From Desulfitobacterium sp050251735 (GTDB lineage Bacteria; Bacillota; Desulfitobacteriia; Desulfitobacteriales; Desulfitobacteriaceae), in the NCBI GenBank assembly GCA_050251735.1, contig JBFWMF010000007.1:62001-126000 (forward strand): a stretch of DNA of 64,000 bases, in the 5' to 3' direction. This document shows, piece by piece, positions 17,476 through 26,776 of the stretch. How positions within the stretch are numbered: the stretch's first letter is position 1; each line of letters starts with the position of its first letter. Position numbers and translations under genes: made by a program. The notes beneath the pieces are model-generated. The model did no database searches. It saw nothing but the letters and a program-made list of their open reading frames with translations, and was not told the DNA's origin.

Positions 17476-18615
17476 ATGAAGCTAAGGTTTCGCGTATTAT
17501 CTTATGTACTAGTACTTGGTTTAACCCTAACGAGTGCGGGGTGTAGCCCCCAAGCGGCCGCCACGGTGGCGGAAGAGGAATCCTATGTACCTGTTGGAAT
17601 CCAATCTGCAGCAACGAAAACCTTGGTAGAGAGTGCCGTCTTTAGCGGCAAAGTGACCTCCGACCAGGAAGTATCCATCATCCCTAAAATGCCCGGTGAA
17701 GTATCAAGCATCGGTGTGAAAGTAGGGGACCAAGTTAAAGCAGGTCAAGTGCTTTTCGCAATGGATACCAGTGATTTGCAATCATCCGTAGATTCTGCAT
17801 CCATCGGGGTACGCAGTGCCGAGATCAATTATGAAATGACTAAGGAATCTGCAAACACCGCCAAAGCAAATTTGGAGCGTCAGAAGGCTCTCTTTGAAGC
17901 AGGAGCAATTTCCAAGGTGCAAATGGAAGGGGCAGAAAGCCAAGCCTCAGCCGCTGAAAATTCTTTGGCATTAGTCGAGGTCCAGCTACAACAAGCTAAG
18001 AACGGCTTAGCTCAAGCACAGAAGGCCATCAACGATATGGCGGTGACTGCCCCAGTAGCCGGCACAGTCTCGGCTGTCAATGTGGTCGTCGGACAAATGG
18101 CTTCACAGGCTATGGCTGCCGTGACCATCACCCAGCTGGATGCCGTTTATGTATCCTTGAGTGTTCCTGAGAATATCGTCAATACCCTCAAAGTTGGGCA
18201 AGTATCTACCATCATCATTAATTCAGCAGGGGAAAAAGAGCTCAAAGGAACCTTGACCAGCCTTGCCCCCGCCGCGAATCCCCAGACTAATCTATACCCC
18301 GTTAAAGTGACCATTGATAACCCCGCCAACCTGGTCAAGCCGGGCATGTTTGCTAAAGTCGAGATTCCCATTGAGACTAAAGAGAATGTCCTCGCTGTTC
18401 AAAGTGAAGCAGTCGTTTTGAAAAACGGCGAATCGGTTGTCTTTGTGGTTGAAGAAGAGCGTGCTGTCGCTAAAAAAGTAACCCCCGGCCTCGATACAGG
18501 AGCTGAGGTCGAAATCCTCGACGGTCTGCAAGCCGGAGAACAAGTCATTATTAAAGGGCAAACCTTGGTTGAGCACGGAAGCAAAGTCAAGGTGGTAGGG
18601 GGTAATGAATCTTGA
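17476..18615 (+). CDS. RND efflux periplasmic-adaptor-type (HlyD/AcrA-like) lipoprotein
   Basis: A 379-residue membrane-fusion subunit. The signal peptide ends in the lipobox TSAGC, with the lipidated cysteine at residue 23 if the ATG at 17476 is used (GGAGGA at 17460-17465). A biotinyl-lipoyl half-motif follows (SIIPKMPGEVSSIGVKVGDQ), then a coiled-coil hairpin of about residues 105-175, rich in Ala/Gln/Glu, the second half-motif (TAPVAGTVSAVNVVVGQ), and beta-barrel segments. In a monoderm it would sit on the outer face of the membrane and load substrate to or from the RND pump encoded next, whose TTG start overlaps this stop by 4 bases. Confidence 0.9.
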   Translation: MKLRFRVLSYVLVLGLTLTSAGCSPQAAATVAEEESYVPVGIQSAATKTLVESAVFSGKVTSDQEVSIIPKMPGEVSSIGVKVGDQVKAGQVLFAMDTSDLQSSVDSASIGVRSAEINYEMTKESANTAKANLERQKALFEAGAISKVQMEGAESQASAAENSLALVEVQLQQAKNGLAQAQKAINDMAVTAPVAGTVSAVNVVVGQMASQAMAAVTITQLDAVYVSLSVPENIVNTLKVGQVSTIIINSAGEKELKGTLTSLAPAANPQTNLYPVKVTIDNPANLVKPGMFAKVEIPIETKENVLAVQSEAVVLKNGESVVFVVEEERAVAKKVTPGLDTGAEVEILDGLQAGEQVIIKGQTLVEHGSKVKVVGGNES

Positions 18616-21600
18616 AACTAGCGGAAACCTCCGTCAGACGCCCTGTCACCATTATTATGACCGTTCTCATTGTCATTCTTTTGGGAACCGTTTCCTTGTC
18701 ACGTCTTCCCATTGACCTTTTCCCGGAGTTTGAGCTGCCCATGGCCATTGTCATGACGGATTACTCGGGAGTTGGCCCCCAAGAGATTGAAAAGCTCATT
18801 ACTAATCCTATTGAAGGGGTCGTCTCCTCCGTGGAAAACATAGACTCGGTAACCTCCACCACCACGGAAGGATCCTCCATCATTATGGTCAACTTTAAAA
18901 CGGGAACCGATATGAACTTTGCTACCCTGCAGATGCGCGAAAAGATCGATATGATCAAGTTCGCCCTGCCGGAAGGGGCCAGCTCACCCATGGTTCTCAA
19001 GCTCGACATCTCCATGATGCCGATTATGCAGCTGACCATGGCCTCAGAGAGTGCGGATCTAGCGCAGCTGCAAGCCTTAGCCGAAGATGACGTCAAACCG
19101 CGTATTGAACGGGTTAAGGGGGTTGCCTCCGTCTCAATCAGCGGCGGTTACGAAAATGAAATAAAAATATCAACCCACCAAGAGAAAATGCAGGGCTATG
19201 GGCTCAGCATCAGTACCTTAGCCGGTATTCTCGGGGCGGAGAACCTTAATTCTCCGGCAGGGGAAGTTCAAAAAGGAAATCAGGATCTCACTATCCGCAC
19301 CACGGGCGAATTCCAATCTCTTGAAGAGATTGAGAATCTCCTCATCCCCCTGAACACAGGAGGACAGATTCGTCTAAAGGATATTGCTGATGTGGAACTC
19401 GGACATACCGAATTATCCGGTATTACTCGTACCAATGGGGTACAAAGCGTGAGCATTTCCATTCAAAAGCAATCCGGTACGAATACCGTCGCCGTAGCTG
19501 ACGATATTACTCAAGCTATTAATGAATTAAAGGGCGAATACCCAGACCTGACCTTGGACGTAGTCTACGATGAATCGGTGTATATTCAACAAACCATCAA
19601 TACCGTAGCACGTGAAGCCCTTCTCGGTGGTCTCTTAGCCATCGTTATTCTCTTTATCTTTTTCCACAACCTCCGTACTACTTTTATCACCGCAACAGCC
19701 ATTCCTATCGCCGTCATGGCAACCTTTGCTTGTCTTTACTTCTTAGATGTCACCATTAATATGATGACCTTAGGTGGACTGAGCTTAGCCATGGGACGAC
19801 TGGTCGATGATAATATCGTGGCCCTCGAGAACATTTACCGCTACCGACAGGCGGGTCACTCTAAAGTCGAAGCTGCCATCAAAGGGGTCTCGGAGGTTGC
19901 TATGGCGATCACTGCCTCGACGCTTACTACAGTCGCAGTATTTTTACCCATCGTCTTCGTAGAAGGATTAACAGCAACCCTCTTCCGGGATCTGGCCCTC
20001 ACCGTGGGCGTTTCCTTAGGAGCGTCGCTACTTGTTTCCTTAACCTTGGTTCCCGCTTTATCCGCCCAGATTATGAAGGTTGGCGAGCTTCCAGAAGGCC
20101 GCAAAGGGCTCAAAGGGCTCTTTGATCGATTTGGCAAAGGTTTTGACAACGGATTCAGCAGAGTGGAACAAAGCTATCGACGCTTTCTGCATTATGCCCT
20201 CGGCCATCGTAAAACCATTGTCATCGGCTCGGTTTTGATTTTTATCCTCTCCGGAGCCACGACCTTTTTCGTCGGAGCAGAATTTATGCCAGCTTCCGAT
20301 GCCGGACAGCTTACAGTCAATGTCAAGCTCCCCGACGGAGCCCAACTGAAAGATACGGATGCCGTCATTGCCGAAGTGGAAAAGCAGTTGGAAGGAATCA
20401 GTGAGGTTCAAACAGCCTTCACCCAAGTCGGCTCGGGCGGACTCAATACATTTGGTAGTGCATCAGGAAATTCAGGATCCGTTATGATTCAGTTAATTCC
20501 CCTTGTCGAACGAAATCGTAGCGTCACGGAAGTAGCCGAGGAACTGCGAGCCTTGACGAAGGATATTCCCGGTGCTGAGATCGAAGTCACCATCACTGAT
20601 ATGATGTCCATGGGAACGTCCTCCCCCATTAGTATCTCTATCAAAGGAGATGAACTGGATCAGCTGGAAGTGATAGCGACAGATATTCAGGCCATGGTCG
20701 CTTCTGTGGAAGGCACCCGGGAAGTCAAGACCAGTATGGGCGAAGGGATTCCCGAGGTTCAAGTCGCTATCGACAGAGAAAGAGCTTCCAAGTATGGTCT
20801 CACAGCGTATCAAATCGCCAACGGACTGAAAGGTACCCTTTCGGGAACTACGGCTACCCAATATCGCTATGAAGGAAAAGAGATCAATGTCGTCATCTCA
20901 GGCGATGAGACCTTCAAGCAGTCCATTGCGAACTTAGAACAAACCCCTATTACTACCCCTCTGGGTATCAGCGTACCCTTAAGCCAGATCGCCCAAGTCA
21001 GCATCGAGCGCGGACCCACGGCTATTGAGCGGGCAGACCAAGCTCGTGTTGTGCGAGTCACCAGTGATATCGTAGGCAGTGATTTGGCGGGGATTACCAG
21101 CCAGATTCAAACTAAGCTGGATGGCTACCAACTACCCAATGGCTACACTTATGAAATGGGCGGAGAAAACGAAGAGATGATGCAATCCTTCGGAGATCTG
21201 GGCATGGCATTGGTCCTCGCCATCGTCCTCGTTTACATGATTCTAGCCGCACAGTTTGAGTCCCTCATCCATCCCTTTACAATTATTTTCTCCCTACCCA
21301 TGGGCTTCTCAGGGGGAATGCTGGGACTCTTTATTACCGGTAGCTCCATCAGCGTTCCAGCCTTTATCGGGCTTATTCTGCTCACAGGTATCGTGGTCAG
21401 TAATGCCATCGTCTTGGTTGACTATATCAACAAACGACTAGAGGCAGGGGATGCTCGTGAAGAAGCCATTGAAAACGCCGGTCCCGTTCGTTTGCGCCCC
21501 ATCATTATGACCTCACTGACCACAGCCCTGGGTCTTATCCCCATGGCCCTAGGCATGGGAGAGGGCTCAGAGACTATGGCCCCCATGGCCGTCGTGGTAG

Positions 21601-21749
21601 TCTTCGGTCTAACCCTATCCACTGTATCCACACTTATTCTTGTCCCCGTAATCTACACCATGAACGACGACTTCAAGAACTTCTTGAAGCGCAAAGGCAA
21701 ACGCAAAGCAAAAACTGTGAATCCCACGGCTACGGAGCTTCAAGCCTAA
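18612..21749 (+). CDS. RND-family efflux pump (SwrC/AcrB-like)
   Basis: A 1045-residue proton-driven exporter with the typical double organisation: one N-terminal helix, a large extracytoplasmic loop, six helices, then the repeat (second loop from about residue 560). Family marks are RRPVTIIMTVLIV at the N-terminus, GGLSLAMGRLVDDNIVALENIYR with the conserved acidic pair in TM4, and the C-terminal repeat FIGLILLTGIVVSNAIVLVDYIN. It starts at TTG, coupled to the adaptor by a TTGA overlap. Relatives in Firmicutes, such as SwrC, export surfactants or antibiotics. The substrate here is unknown. Confidence 0.93.
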   Translation: MKLAETSVRRPVTIIMTVLIVILLGTVSLSRLPIDLFPEFELPMAIVMTDYSGVGPQEIEKLITNPIEGVVSSVENIDSVTSTTTEGSSIIMVNFKTGTDMNFATLQMREKIDMIKFALPEGASSPMVLKLDISMMPIMQLTMASESADLAQLQALAEDDVKPRIERVKGVASVSISGGYENEIKISTHQEKMQGYGLSISTLAGILGAENLNSPAGEVQKGNQDLTIRTTGEFQSLEEIENLLIPLNTGGQIRLKDIADVELGHTELSGITRTNGVQSVSISIQKQSGTNTVAVADDITQAINELKGEYPDLTLDVVYDESVYIQQTINTVAREALLGGLLAIVILFIFFHNLRTTFITATAIPIAVMATFACLYFLDVTINMMTLGGLSLAMGRLVDDNIVALENIYRYRQAGHSKVEAAIKGVSEVAMAITASTLTTVAVFLPIVFVEGLTATLFRDLALTVGVSLGASLLVSLTLVPALSAQIMKVGELPEGRKGLKGLFDRFGKGFDNGFSRVEQSYRRFLHYALGHRKTIVIGSVLIFILSGATTFFVGAEFMPASDAGQLTVNVKLPDGAQLKDTDAVIAEVEKQLEGISEVQTAFTQVGSGGLNTFGSASGNSGSVMIQLIPLVERNRSVTEVAEELRALTKDIPGAEIEVTITDMMSMGTSSPISISIKGDELDQLEVIATDIQAMVASVEGTREVKTSMGEGIPEVQVAIDRERASKYGLTAYQIANGLKGTLSGTTATQYRYEGKEINVVISGDETFKQSIANLEQTPITTPLGISVPLSQIAQVSIERGPTAIERADQARVVRVTSDIVGSDLAGITSQIQTKLDGYQLPNGYTYEMGGENEEMMQSFGDLGMALVLAIVLVYMILAAQFESLIHPFTIIFSLPMGFSGGMLGLFITGSSISVPAFIGLILLTGIVVSNAIVLVDYINKRLEAGDAREEAIENAGPVRLRPIIMTSLTTALGLIPMALGMGEGSETMAPMAVVVVFGLTLSTVSTLILVPVIYTMNDDFKNFLKRKGKRKAKTVNPTATELQA

Positions 21750-21768
21750 ATCATATAACCCATACGAA

Positions 21769-21813
21769 AATGGCCTAGAACAACGGTCTCCAAAACCGCT
21801 ATTCTAGGCCATT
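21769..21813. terminator. Bidirectional terminator between convergent genes
   Basis: AATGGCCTAGAA (21769-21780) pairs perfectly with TTCTAGGCCATT (21802-21813) around a 21-base loop. The minus-strand tail reads TTTTCG; the plus-strand tail is only moderately T-rich. Confidence 0.8.
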
Positions 21814-21820
21814 GCTCATT

Positions 21821-22543
21821 CTACTCTTCTTCCTCATCCTTATATTTGCTGAACTCCAGTTCGACCTTCCGCAGGTGCTCATAGGTCAAGCGGCGAGCCA
21901 GATCAGCATTCTGATCCCGAATCGTCTCATAGATGCTACGGTGATCCTCAAAGAGACGAGAGGTGGTTCCTGCTGTAGCAGACATCCATAGCGCACGCGT
22001 TACCTGTAACGTTTGTCCCATAATTTCCTGAACAGTATTCATCATCCGATCGAGAAGGGGATTATCGGTGGCCTTAGCTAAGGTCAAATGGAATTTAAGA
22101 TCAAGTGCTTCACTATTTTTAGCCTCAGGTAGGTCCGCCTCCATCTGCTCAATAAGATCCTTAAGTATAGCTAAATCCTCTTCCTTGCGGCGTTGAGCAG
22201 CTAAGCCGGCAGCCTCCACTTCTAAAGCCTTGCGAACCTCGAGAATATTTTGCAGTTTATCCTTTTCCAAAAGGAGAATAAAGGTCAGCGGTTCAATGAT
22301 GGCATTGGAAGCATTAGCCTTTACAAAAATGCCCCCGCCTTGGCGAATCTCTAGGATACCAGTTAAGCTAAGAGCAGCTAATGCTTCGCGTACTGAGGTG
22401 CGCGAGACTTGGAAGCGCTCAGCTAGCTCGTTCTCAGTAAGTAGCCGATCACCGGCACAAAGTTCCCCCTTCACAATTAGGCCCTTAATTTGTTCTAAAA
22501 TGATTTCCGTGGTGCGTTTACTCTTAATGGGTCGTATATCCAT
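21821..22543 (-). CDS. GntR-family (FadR/FCD subfamily) regulator
   Basis: A 240-residue regulator: an N-terminal winged HTH (ILEQIKGLIVKGELCAGDRL, then LAERFQVSRTSVREAL, then GGGIFVKAN) and a C-terminal all-helical FCD domain (about residues 85-225) with the conserved DLKFHLTLAKATDN segment and a late HRSIYE histidine that usually coordinates a metal and the carboxylate ligand. Divergent from the glcD-glcF pair; a TGGTCAGACCA site in front of that pair fits this subfamily's operators. It is therefore a candidate lactate- or glycolate-responsive regulator of those genes; the ligand is inferred. Confidence 0.9.
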   Translation of the reverse strand: MDIRPIKSKRTTEIILEQIKGLIVKGELCAGDRLLTENELAERFQVSRTSVREALAALSLTGILEIRQGGGIFVKANASNAIIEPLTFILLLEKDKLQNILEVRKALEVEAAGLAAQRRKEEDLAILKDLIEQMEADLPEAKNSEALDLKFHLTLAKATDNPLLDRMMNTVQEIMGQTLQVTRALWMSATAGTTSRLFEDHRSIYETIRDQNADLARRLTYEHLRKVELEFSKYKDEEEE

Positions 22544-22800
22544 CTTTAATACCTCACAAATTCAAAAAAATGCGTCGTATTATCAGAGTGCCTCGATCAT
22601 GCATTGATGAGGCTCTGCTTTTTGTATAATTCTTACTTATCCTAAAATTATACCACAAAAGGTAAAGAAGTAGCTAGTGAAAACACGAACTAGGTGAAAT
22701 CAGAAAGTTTTCTTTAGTCCAAAAGTTCTTTTTTTCCCAAAGTAGGAATCTATCTAAACAGCGCGAATAAATTAAAGTAATCAGTTAACCTATCATAGGA

Positions 22801-22811
22801 TGGTCAGACCA
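22801..22811. promoter_or_regulatory. GntR/FadR-subfamily operator before glcD
   Basis: TGGTC-A-GACCA is a perfect 5-bp-arm palindrome and satisfies the TNGTNNNACNA consensus of FadR-subfamily GntR proteins (PdhR and LldR sites are of this kind). It lies 32 bases before the glcD start, in the expected leader, with the FCD regulator gene divergent at 22543. The rest of the 299-bp intergenic region is AT-rich with no further clear site. Confidence 0.65.
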
Positions 22812-22842
22812 GTAAGTTCATTTTTAAGGAGGATTTAATGCT

Positions 22843-24231
22843 ATGTTAAAAGCGGAAGCTTTGAACGAACTCATCCAAGTTTTAGGAAAAGAACATGTCA
22901 TCACGGAACATGAAGAACTTTTGACATATTCCTACGACGCCACTGCAGCAATGCCCCGACAAACTCCGGATGTATTCATCACCCCCCAGACCACCGAGCA
23001 AGTCTCGGAAGTTATGAAGATCGCCACGAAATACGATCTGCCTGTTTATCCCCGTGGGTCAGCCACGAACCTCAGCGGTGGCACCATCCCCATCGAAAAG
23101 GGCATCGTCATGTCCATGCTGCATATGAACAAAATCTTAGAAGTGGATGATGAGAACCTCACAGCATCCGTACAACCTGGTGTTATTATCGCTGACCTAA
23201 ACAATGCTGCCATGGAACATGGACTTTTCTATCCTCCCGATCCCGGCACAGTAAACACCGCAACCATGGGTGGCTCTGTTTCGGAATCCTCCGGCGGCTT
23301 ACGTGGACTGAAGTATGGTGTGACTAAGCACTATGTTATGGGTATGAAGCTCGTCCGTGCCAACGGAGATATCATTAAATGGGGCGGCAAAACCGTGAAG
23401 AATGTGACCGGTTATGATCTGACCGCCTTATTCACAGGTGCTGAAGGCACCCTAGGTATTATTACAGAAATTCTTGTTAAGCTGAATCCAGTACCTGAAG
23501 CAAAGAAAAGCCTCCTCGGCGTCTTCGACGATATCGATAAAGCCGGTAATGCTATCTCAGCGATTATTCGTAACAAGGTTATTCCGGCAACACTGGAAAT
23601 CATGGACAATATCACCATTCGCACCGTAGAAAACTTCACCCATGCCGGGCTTCCTGTCGATGCTGAAGCGATTCTGCTCTGTGAAGTGGATGGTTATATA
23701 GAAGCCGTAGAGCGTGAGGCTGCCCTGGTGGAGAGGATTCTCAAAGAGCAAGGTGCAGTAGAAGTCAATATTGCTAAGACCGACGAAGAGCGGGATAAGA
23801 TCTGGTTCGCTCGTCGCCAAGCCCTGCCGGCACTCGCCCAACGCCGCCCCACCACCGTATTAGAAGATGCTACCGTGCCCCGTAGCAAGATTCCCCACAT
23901 GATCAAAGCAATTCGTCAAATTGCTGATAAATATGATCTGCTCATTGGAACCTTCGGCCATGCCGGTGACGGTAACCTGCATCCCACCATTTTAACCGAT
24001 GAAACCAACAAGGAAGAAATGGAACGTGTGGAAAAGGCAGTCGAAGAAATCTTTGAAGTGGCTGTATCCTTCGGTGGTACCCTTTCCGGAGAGCATGGTA
24101 TCGGCATGGCCAAAGCTAAGTTTTTACCCTTGGAGTTTGGAGAAGCCGGCGTAAAACTCCTTCGGGATATCAAAGAAGCCTGTGACCCGGACTATCGTAT
24201 CAACCCCGGCAAAATGGTGAGGAGGGACTAA
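22843..24231 (+). CDS. glcD: FAD-linked 2-hydroxyacid dehydrogenase, GlcD type
   Basis: A 462-residue FAD-binding type-4/vanillyl-alcohol-oxidase-family dehydrogenase acting on glycolate, D-lactate or a similar 2-hydroxy acid. The FAD pyrophosphate motif is YPRGSATNLSGGTIP, followed by PPDPGTVNTATMGGSVSE and GGKTVKNVTGYDL; the C-terminal FAD-oxidase domain ends with GTFGHAGDGNLHP and SGEHGIGMAKAKFL. RBS AAGGAGG precedes the ATG. The FeS partner gene glcF starts 2 bases after the stop, so the two probably form one complex that feeds electrons to the quinone pool. Substrate cannot be resolved from sequence. Confidence 0.92.
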   Translation: MLKAEALNELIQVLGKEHVITEHEELLTYSYDATAAMPRQTPDVFITPQTTEQVSEVMKIATKYDLPVYPRGSATNLSGGTIPIEKGIVMSMLHMNKILEVDDENLTASVQPGVIIADLNNAAMEHGLFYPPDPGTVNTATMGGSVSESSGGLRGLKYGVTKHYVMGMKLVRANGDIIKWGGKTVKNVTGYDLTALFTGAEGTLGIITEILVKLNPVPEAKKSLLGVFDDIDKAGNAISAIIRNKVIPATLEIMDNITIRTVENFTHAGLPVDAEAILLCEVDGYIEAVEREAALVERILKEQGAVEVNIAKTDEERDKIWFARRQALPALAQRRPTTVLEDATVPRSKIPHMIKAIRQIADKYDLLIGTFGHAGDGNLHPTILTDETNKEEMERVEKAVEEIFEVAVSFGGTLSGEHGIGMAKAKFLPLEFGEAGVKLLRDIKEACDPDYRINPGKMVRRD

Positions 24232-24232
24232 G

Positions 24233-25516
24233 GTGAGTATATTCAGTTCACTTGACTCCATCCAAGACGAATTAAGTAAATGTATGAAATGCGGAAACTG
24301 TCAAGAGGTTTGCCCCATTTATAAAGAAAACCGCCGCGAAGTCTCGGTGGCCCGGGGTAAAATCAGCTTGATTCAGATGGTCATGAGTGGTGAAGTTGAT
24401 CTCACAGAAGGAATCGCTGACCGTTTATCCCTCTGTACCACCTGTATGGCGTGCAATAAGATTTGTCCTTGTGGAGTTCGATTTGATAAAATTATTTTGG
24501 CCGCTCGGGCTGAAGCTGTGCGTAAAAAAGGATTGCATCCTATTAAAAAGATTGCTTTTAACACGATTAAAGCATATCGACTCTTCGACTTTGGCATGAA
24601 AGTCGGCAGCACCTTCCAAGGGTTGGCGATGAAACGTGTCCATGGCAGTGATAAGGGTGCCCGTTTGCGCATTGATATCGGTATTGGTAAAGAAAAAATC
24701 TTACCGAATCTGGCAGCTCGCCCCTTGAAAGACGAATTGCCTGAAGTCACTAAAGTCGACAACCCCAAAATGCGGGTAGGTTACTATATTGGCTGTATGA
24801 CCAACTATTTCTATACCGATATGGGCAAAGCAGTTGTCTCTGTCTTGAAGGAAAACGACTGTGAGATCGTCGTCCCTAAGGATCAAGGCTGCTGCGGAAC
24901 TCCTGCTGCTGTCAACGGCGATGTGGAATCAGCTAGAGAATGCGGAAGACGCAACCTCCGGGCCTTCGAGAAGCTGAATCCCGATGTCATCATCTCCAAC
25001 TGTTCATCCTGCGGCGAAGCGTGGAAGCATACTTTCCCACAGCTCTTTGACGATGAGCCGGAGATGAAAGCTTTAGCCGACAAATGGGCAGCTCGGACCT
25101 ATGATATCGCTGAATTCCTCATTCATAAGGTTCCCTTCAAAAAAGAAGGTCTAGGACCTGTGAAGCGTAAAGTAACCTATCACGATCCTTGCCATTTAAA
25201 CCGTGGCCAAGGAATCAACAAAGAACCCCGGGAAATCCTCAGATCCATCCCTGAACTCGAGTTTATTGAAATGAAGAAACCAGACCGTTGCTGTGGAATG
25301 GCCGGATCCTTCTACCTGGTCCACCCGGATCTGTCCGGTCAGATCGGCGAAAAGAAAACTGCGGATATTGCGCAAACTCATGCCGATACCGTCGTCACCG
25401 GTTGCCCCGCTTGCCGCTTGCAGTTGACCAGTGGGGTTATGAACGCAGGCATAACTGAAAATGTCATGCATACTGTACAAATCCTTGCTGAATCCTATGA
25501 AGCAGGAAAAAGGTAA
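24233..25516 (+). CDS. glcF: FeS subunit of glycolate/D-lactate dehydrogenase, GlcF type
   Basis: A 427-residue protein with two N-terminal 4Fe-4S motifs, CMKCGNCQEVCP (about residue 17) and CTTCMACNKICPCG (about 66), and two cysteine-rich CCG domains with QGCCGTPAA and DRCCGMAGSF. This is the standard GlcF/LutA-like layout. The GTG start is coupled to glcD, with the glcD 3' end (GGAGGGAC) acting as its RBS. It presumably relays electrons from the flavin subunit to menaquinone. A REP-like palindrome and a hairpin terminator follow. Confidence 0.92.
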   Translation: MSIFSSLDSIQDELSKCMKCGNCQEVCPIYKENRREVSVARGKISLIQMVMSGEVDLTEGIADRLSLCTTCMACNKICPCGVRFDKIILAARAEAVRKKGLHPIKKIAFNTIKAYRLFDFGMKVGSTFQGLAMKRVHGSDKGARLRIDIGIGKEKILPNLAARPLKDELPEVTKVDNPKMRVGYYIGCMTNYFYTDMGKAVVSVLKENDCEIVVPKDQGCCGTPAAVNGDVESARECGRRNLRAFEKLNPDVIISNCSSCGEAWKHTFPQLFDDEPEMKALADKWAARTYDIAEFLIHKVPFKKEGLGPVKRKVTYHDPCHLNRGQGINKEPREILRSIPELEFIEMKKPDRCCGMAGSFYLVHPDLSGQIGEKKTADIAQTHADTVVTGCPACRLQLTSGVMNAGITENVMHTVQILAESYEAGKR

Positions 25517-25520
25517 AGTG

Positions 25521-25548
25521 TGAATTGGGGTCAGGCCCCTCTTTTCAC
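25521..25548. repeat. REP-like short palindrome, copy 3
   Basis: GGGGTCAGG-CCCCT with flanks GAATT and CTTTTCAC is the reverse-complement form of the copies at 28461 and 46158. It starts within 10 bases of the glcF stop. Confidence 0.65.
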
Positions 25549-25599
25549 CAATTGGACAGAAGGAAGCAAGGAAGTTGCCAGACAACCCTTAGCACAAGA

Positions 25600-25642
25600 A
25601 GAGCAGTGTGAACGTGAGTTTGCACTGCTCTACCTTTATAAC
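25600..25642 (+). terminator. Hairpin terminator after glcF
   Basis: AGAGCAGTG (25600-25608) pairs perfectly with CACTGCTCT (25623-25631), with possible extra pairs inside, and the tail ACCTTTATAACTC is moderately T-rich. Confidence 0.6.
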
Positions 25643-25788
25643 TCTTTCCTAAATTCCACATATAACACAATCAATTCTTACTATTTAAGAGGAAAACTCT
25701 TTTCTTTGTAGAAATTAAGTAAACATGTTTTTAGGAGTTGGTTGCAATTTAATTTTACATACTGGCAATACTATAGAGGAGTGAAAAC

Positions 25789-26646
25789 ATGGATTTAACA
25801 GCGGCTATCGCTAATGAAATTGTTGACTTTATTTATGAGCAATGTGGATATCATAGTATCGTCTGTGATAAATCGGCGCGGATCATTGGTGATTCGGCAA
25901 AGACACGAATTGGTGTACTGCACGGCGGGAGTCAAAAGATTCTCTCCAGCAACCAAGAAACTGCTGTCATTACTGCTGAAGATGCAGAGAGATCCGGAGG
26001 ATCTTTGAAGGAAGGTTACAGCATTGCCATTAAGCTCAATGGAGAGAAGATAGGTAGTTTTGGAATTGCCGGCCCCTTAGCCATAATTACGCCCATTGCT
26101 AAGGTTGCCGCAGGAATGGTCATTAAGACGCTCAGGGAAGATGAAGTCAAAAAGACCCTGCGCGATCAAGTCCATAGCCTCACAGCTGCCCTGGGTCAAG
26201 CCGCGACTGCTATTGAGGAAATGGTCGCCTCTTCACAGGAAGTAGCCTCCATCAGCCAAGCAGTCTCCTCGAAAGCTCAGCAGGGATATGAGCAGGTTAA
26301 AGCAACGGAAGAAATCCTAGACTTTATCCGTCGTGTATCTAAGCAGACGAACCTTCTCGGCTTGAATGCGGCCATCGAAGCTTCCCGAGCAGGAGAACAC
26401 GGACGGGGCTTCCAGGTCGTAGCGGGAGAGGTCCGCAAGCTGGCCGAAGACAGCAACCGTTCAGCAAATGATATCCAGATGATGCTTCAGAACTTCCAAG
26501 ATACCATCGAATCAGTCACCGAAGGCGTGACCGAGAGCGGTAAAATTAACCTCGAGCAAGCTAAGCATACCCAAGACATTTCGGAAATGGTCGAAGGAGT
26601 TAAAAAGGTAGGTTATCAATTGACACAGCTTGCTGATGCACTATAA
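25789..26646 (+). CDS. Soluble chemoreceptor with CdaR-like sugar-diacid recognition domain
   Basis: A 285-residue cytosolic methyl-accepting-type signalling protein without membrane segments. Residues 1-125 resemble the putative sugar-diacid recognition domain of CdaR-type regulators (start LTAAIANEIVDFIYEQCGYHS, later GPLAIITPIAKVAAGMV). From about residue 135 comes the signalling helix with the conserved hairpin tip QTNLLGLNAAIEASRAGEHG followed by GFQVVAGEVRKLAEDS. The helical bundle is short compared with classical chemoreceptors. Its position after glcDF suggests a 2-hydroxyacid or diacid signal, but that is inference. RBS is GAGGAGTG. Confidence 0.85.
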   Translation: MDLTAAIANEIVDFIYEQCGYHSIVCDKSARIIGDSAKTRIGVLHGGSQKILSSNQETAVITAEDAERSGGSLKEGYSIAIKLNGEKIGSFGIAGPLAIITPIAKVAAGMVIKTLREDEVKKTLRDQVHSLTAALGQAATAIEEMVASSQEVASISQAVSSKAQQGYEQVKATEEILDFIRRVSKQTNLLGLNAAIEASRAGEHGRGFQVVAGEVRKLAEDSNRSANDIQMMLQNFQDTIESVTEGVTESGKINLEQAKHTQDISEMVEGVKKVGYQLTQLADAL

Positions 26647-26681
26647 TTCCATTATGATTAATAATTTGTCGGTATTTTTTA

Positions 26682-26698
26682 TTTGACCTTTTTTGACC
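26682..26698. promoter_or_regulatory. CtsR box
   Basis: On the minus strand this reads GGTCAAA-AAA-GGTCAAA, a perfect match to the CtsR heptad direct repeat with a 3-base spacer. It overlaps the -35 region of the clpP promoter, so heat-shock-type derepression by CtsR is expected. Confidence 0.9.
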
Positions 26699-26711
26699 TT
26701 TGTACTAAAAT
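26683..26711 (+). promoter_or_regulatory. SigA-type promoter of clpP
   Basis: TTGACC at 26683-26688 and TAAAAT at 26706-26711 with a 17-base spacer, within the CtsR box. Confidence 0.7.
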
Positions 26712-26776
26712 AGGAATATCAGGACAGGATAGACTGAGACAAAAAATTAGGATAAAGAATACAAGGGGGATTCATA

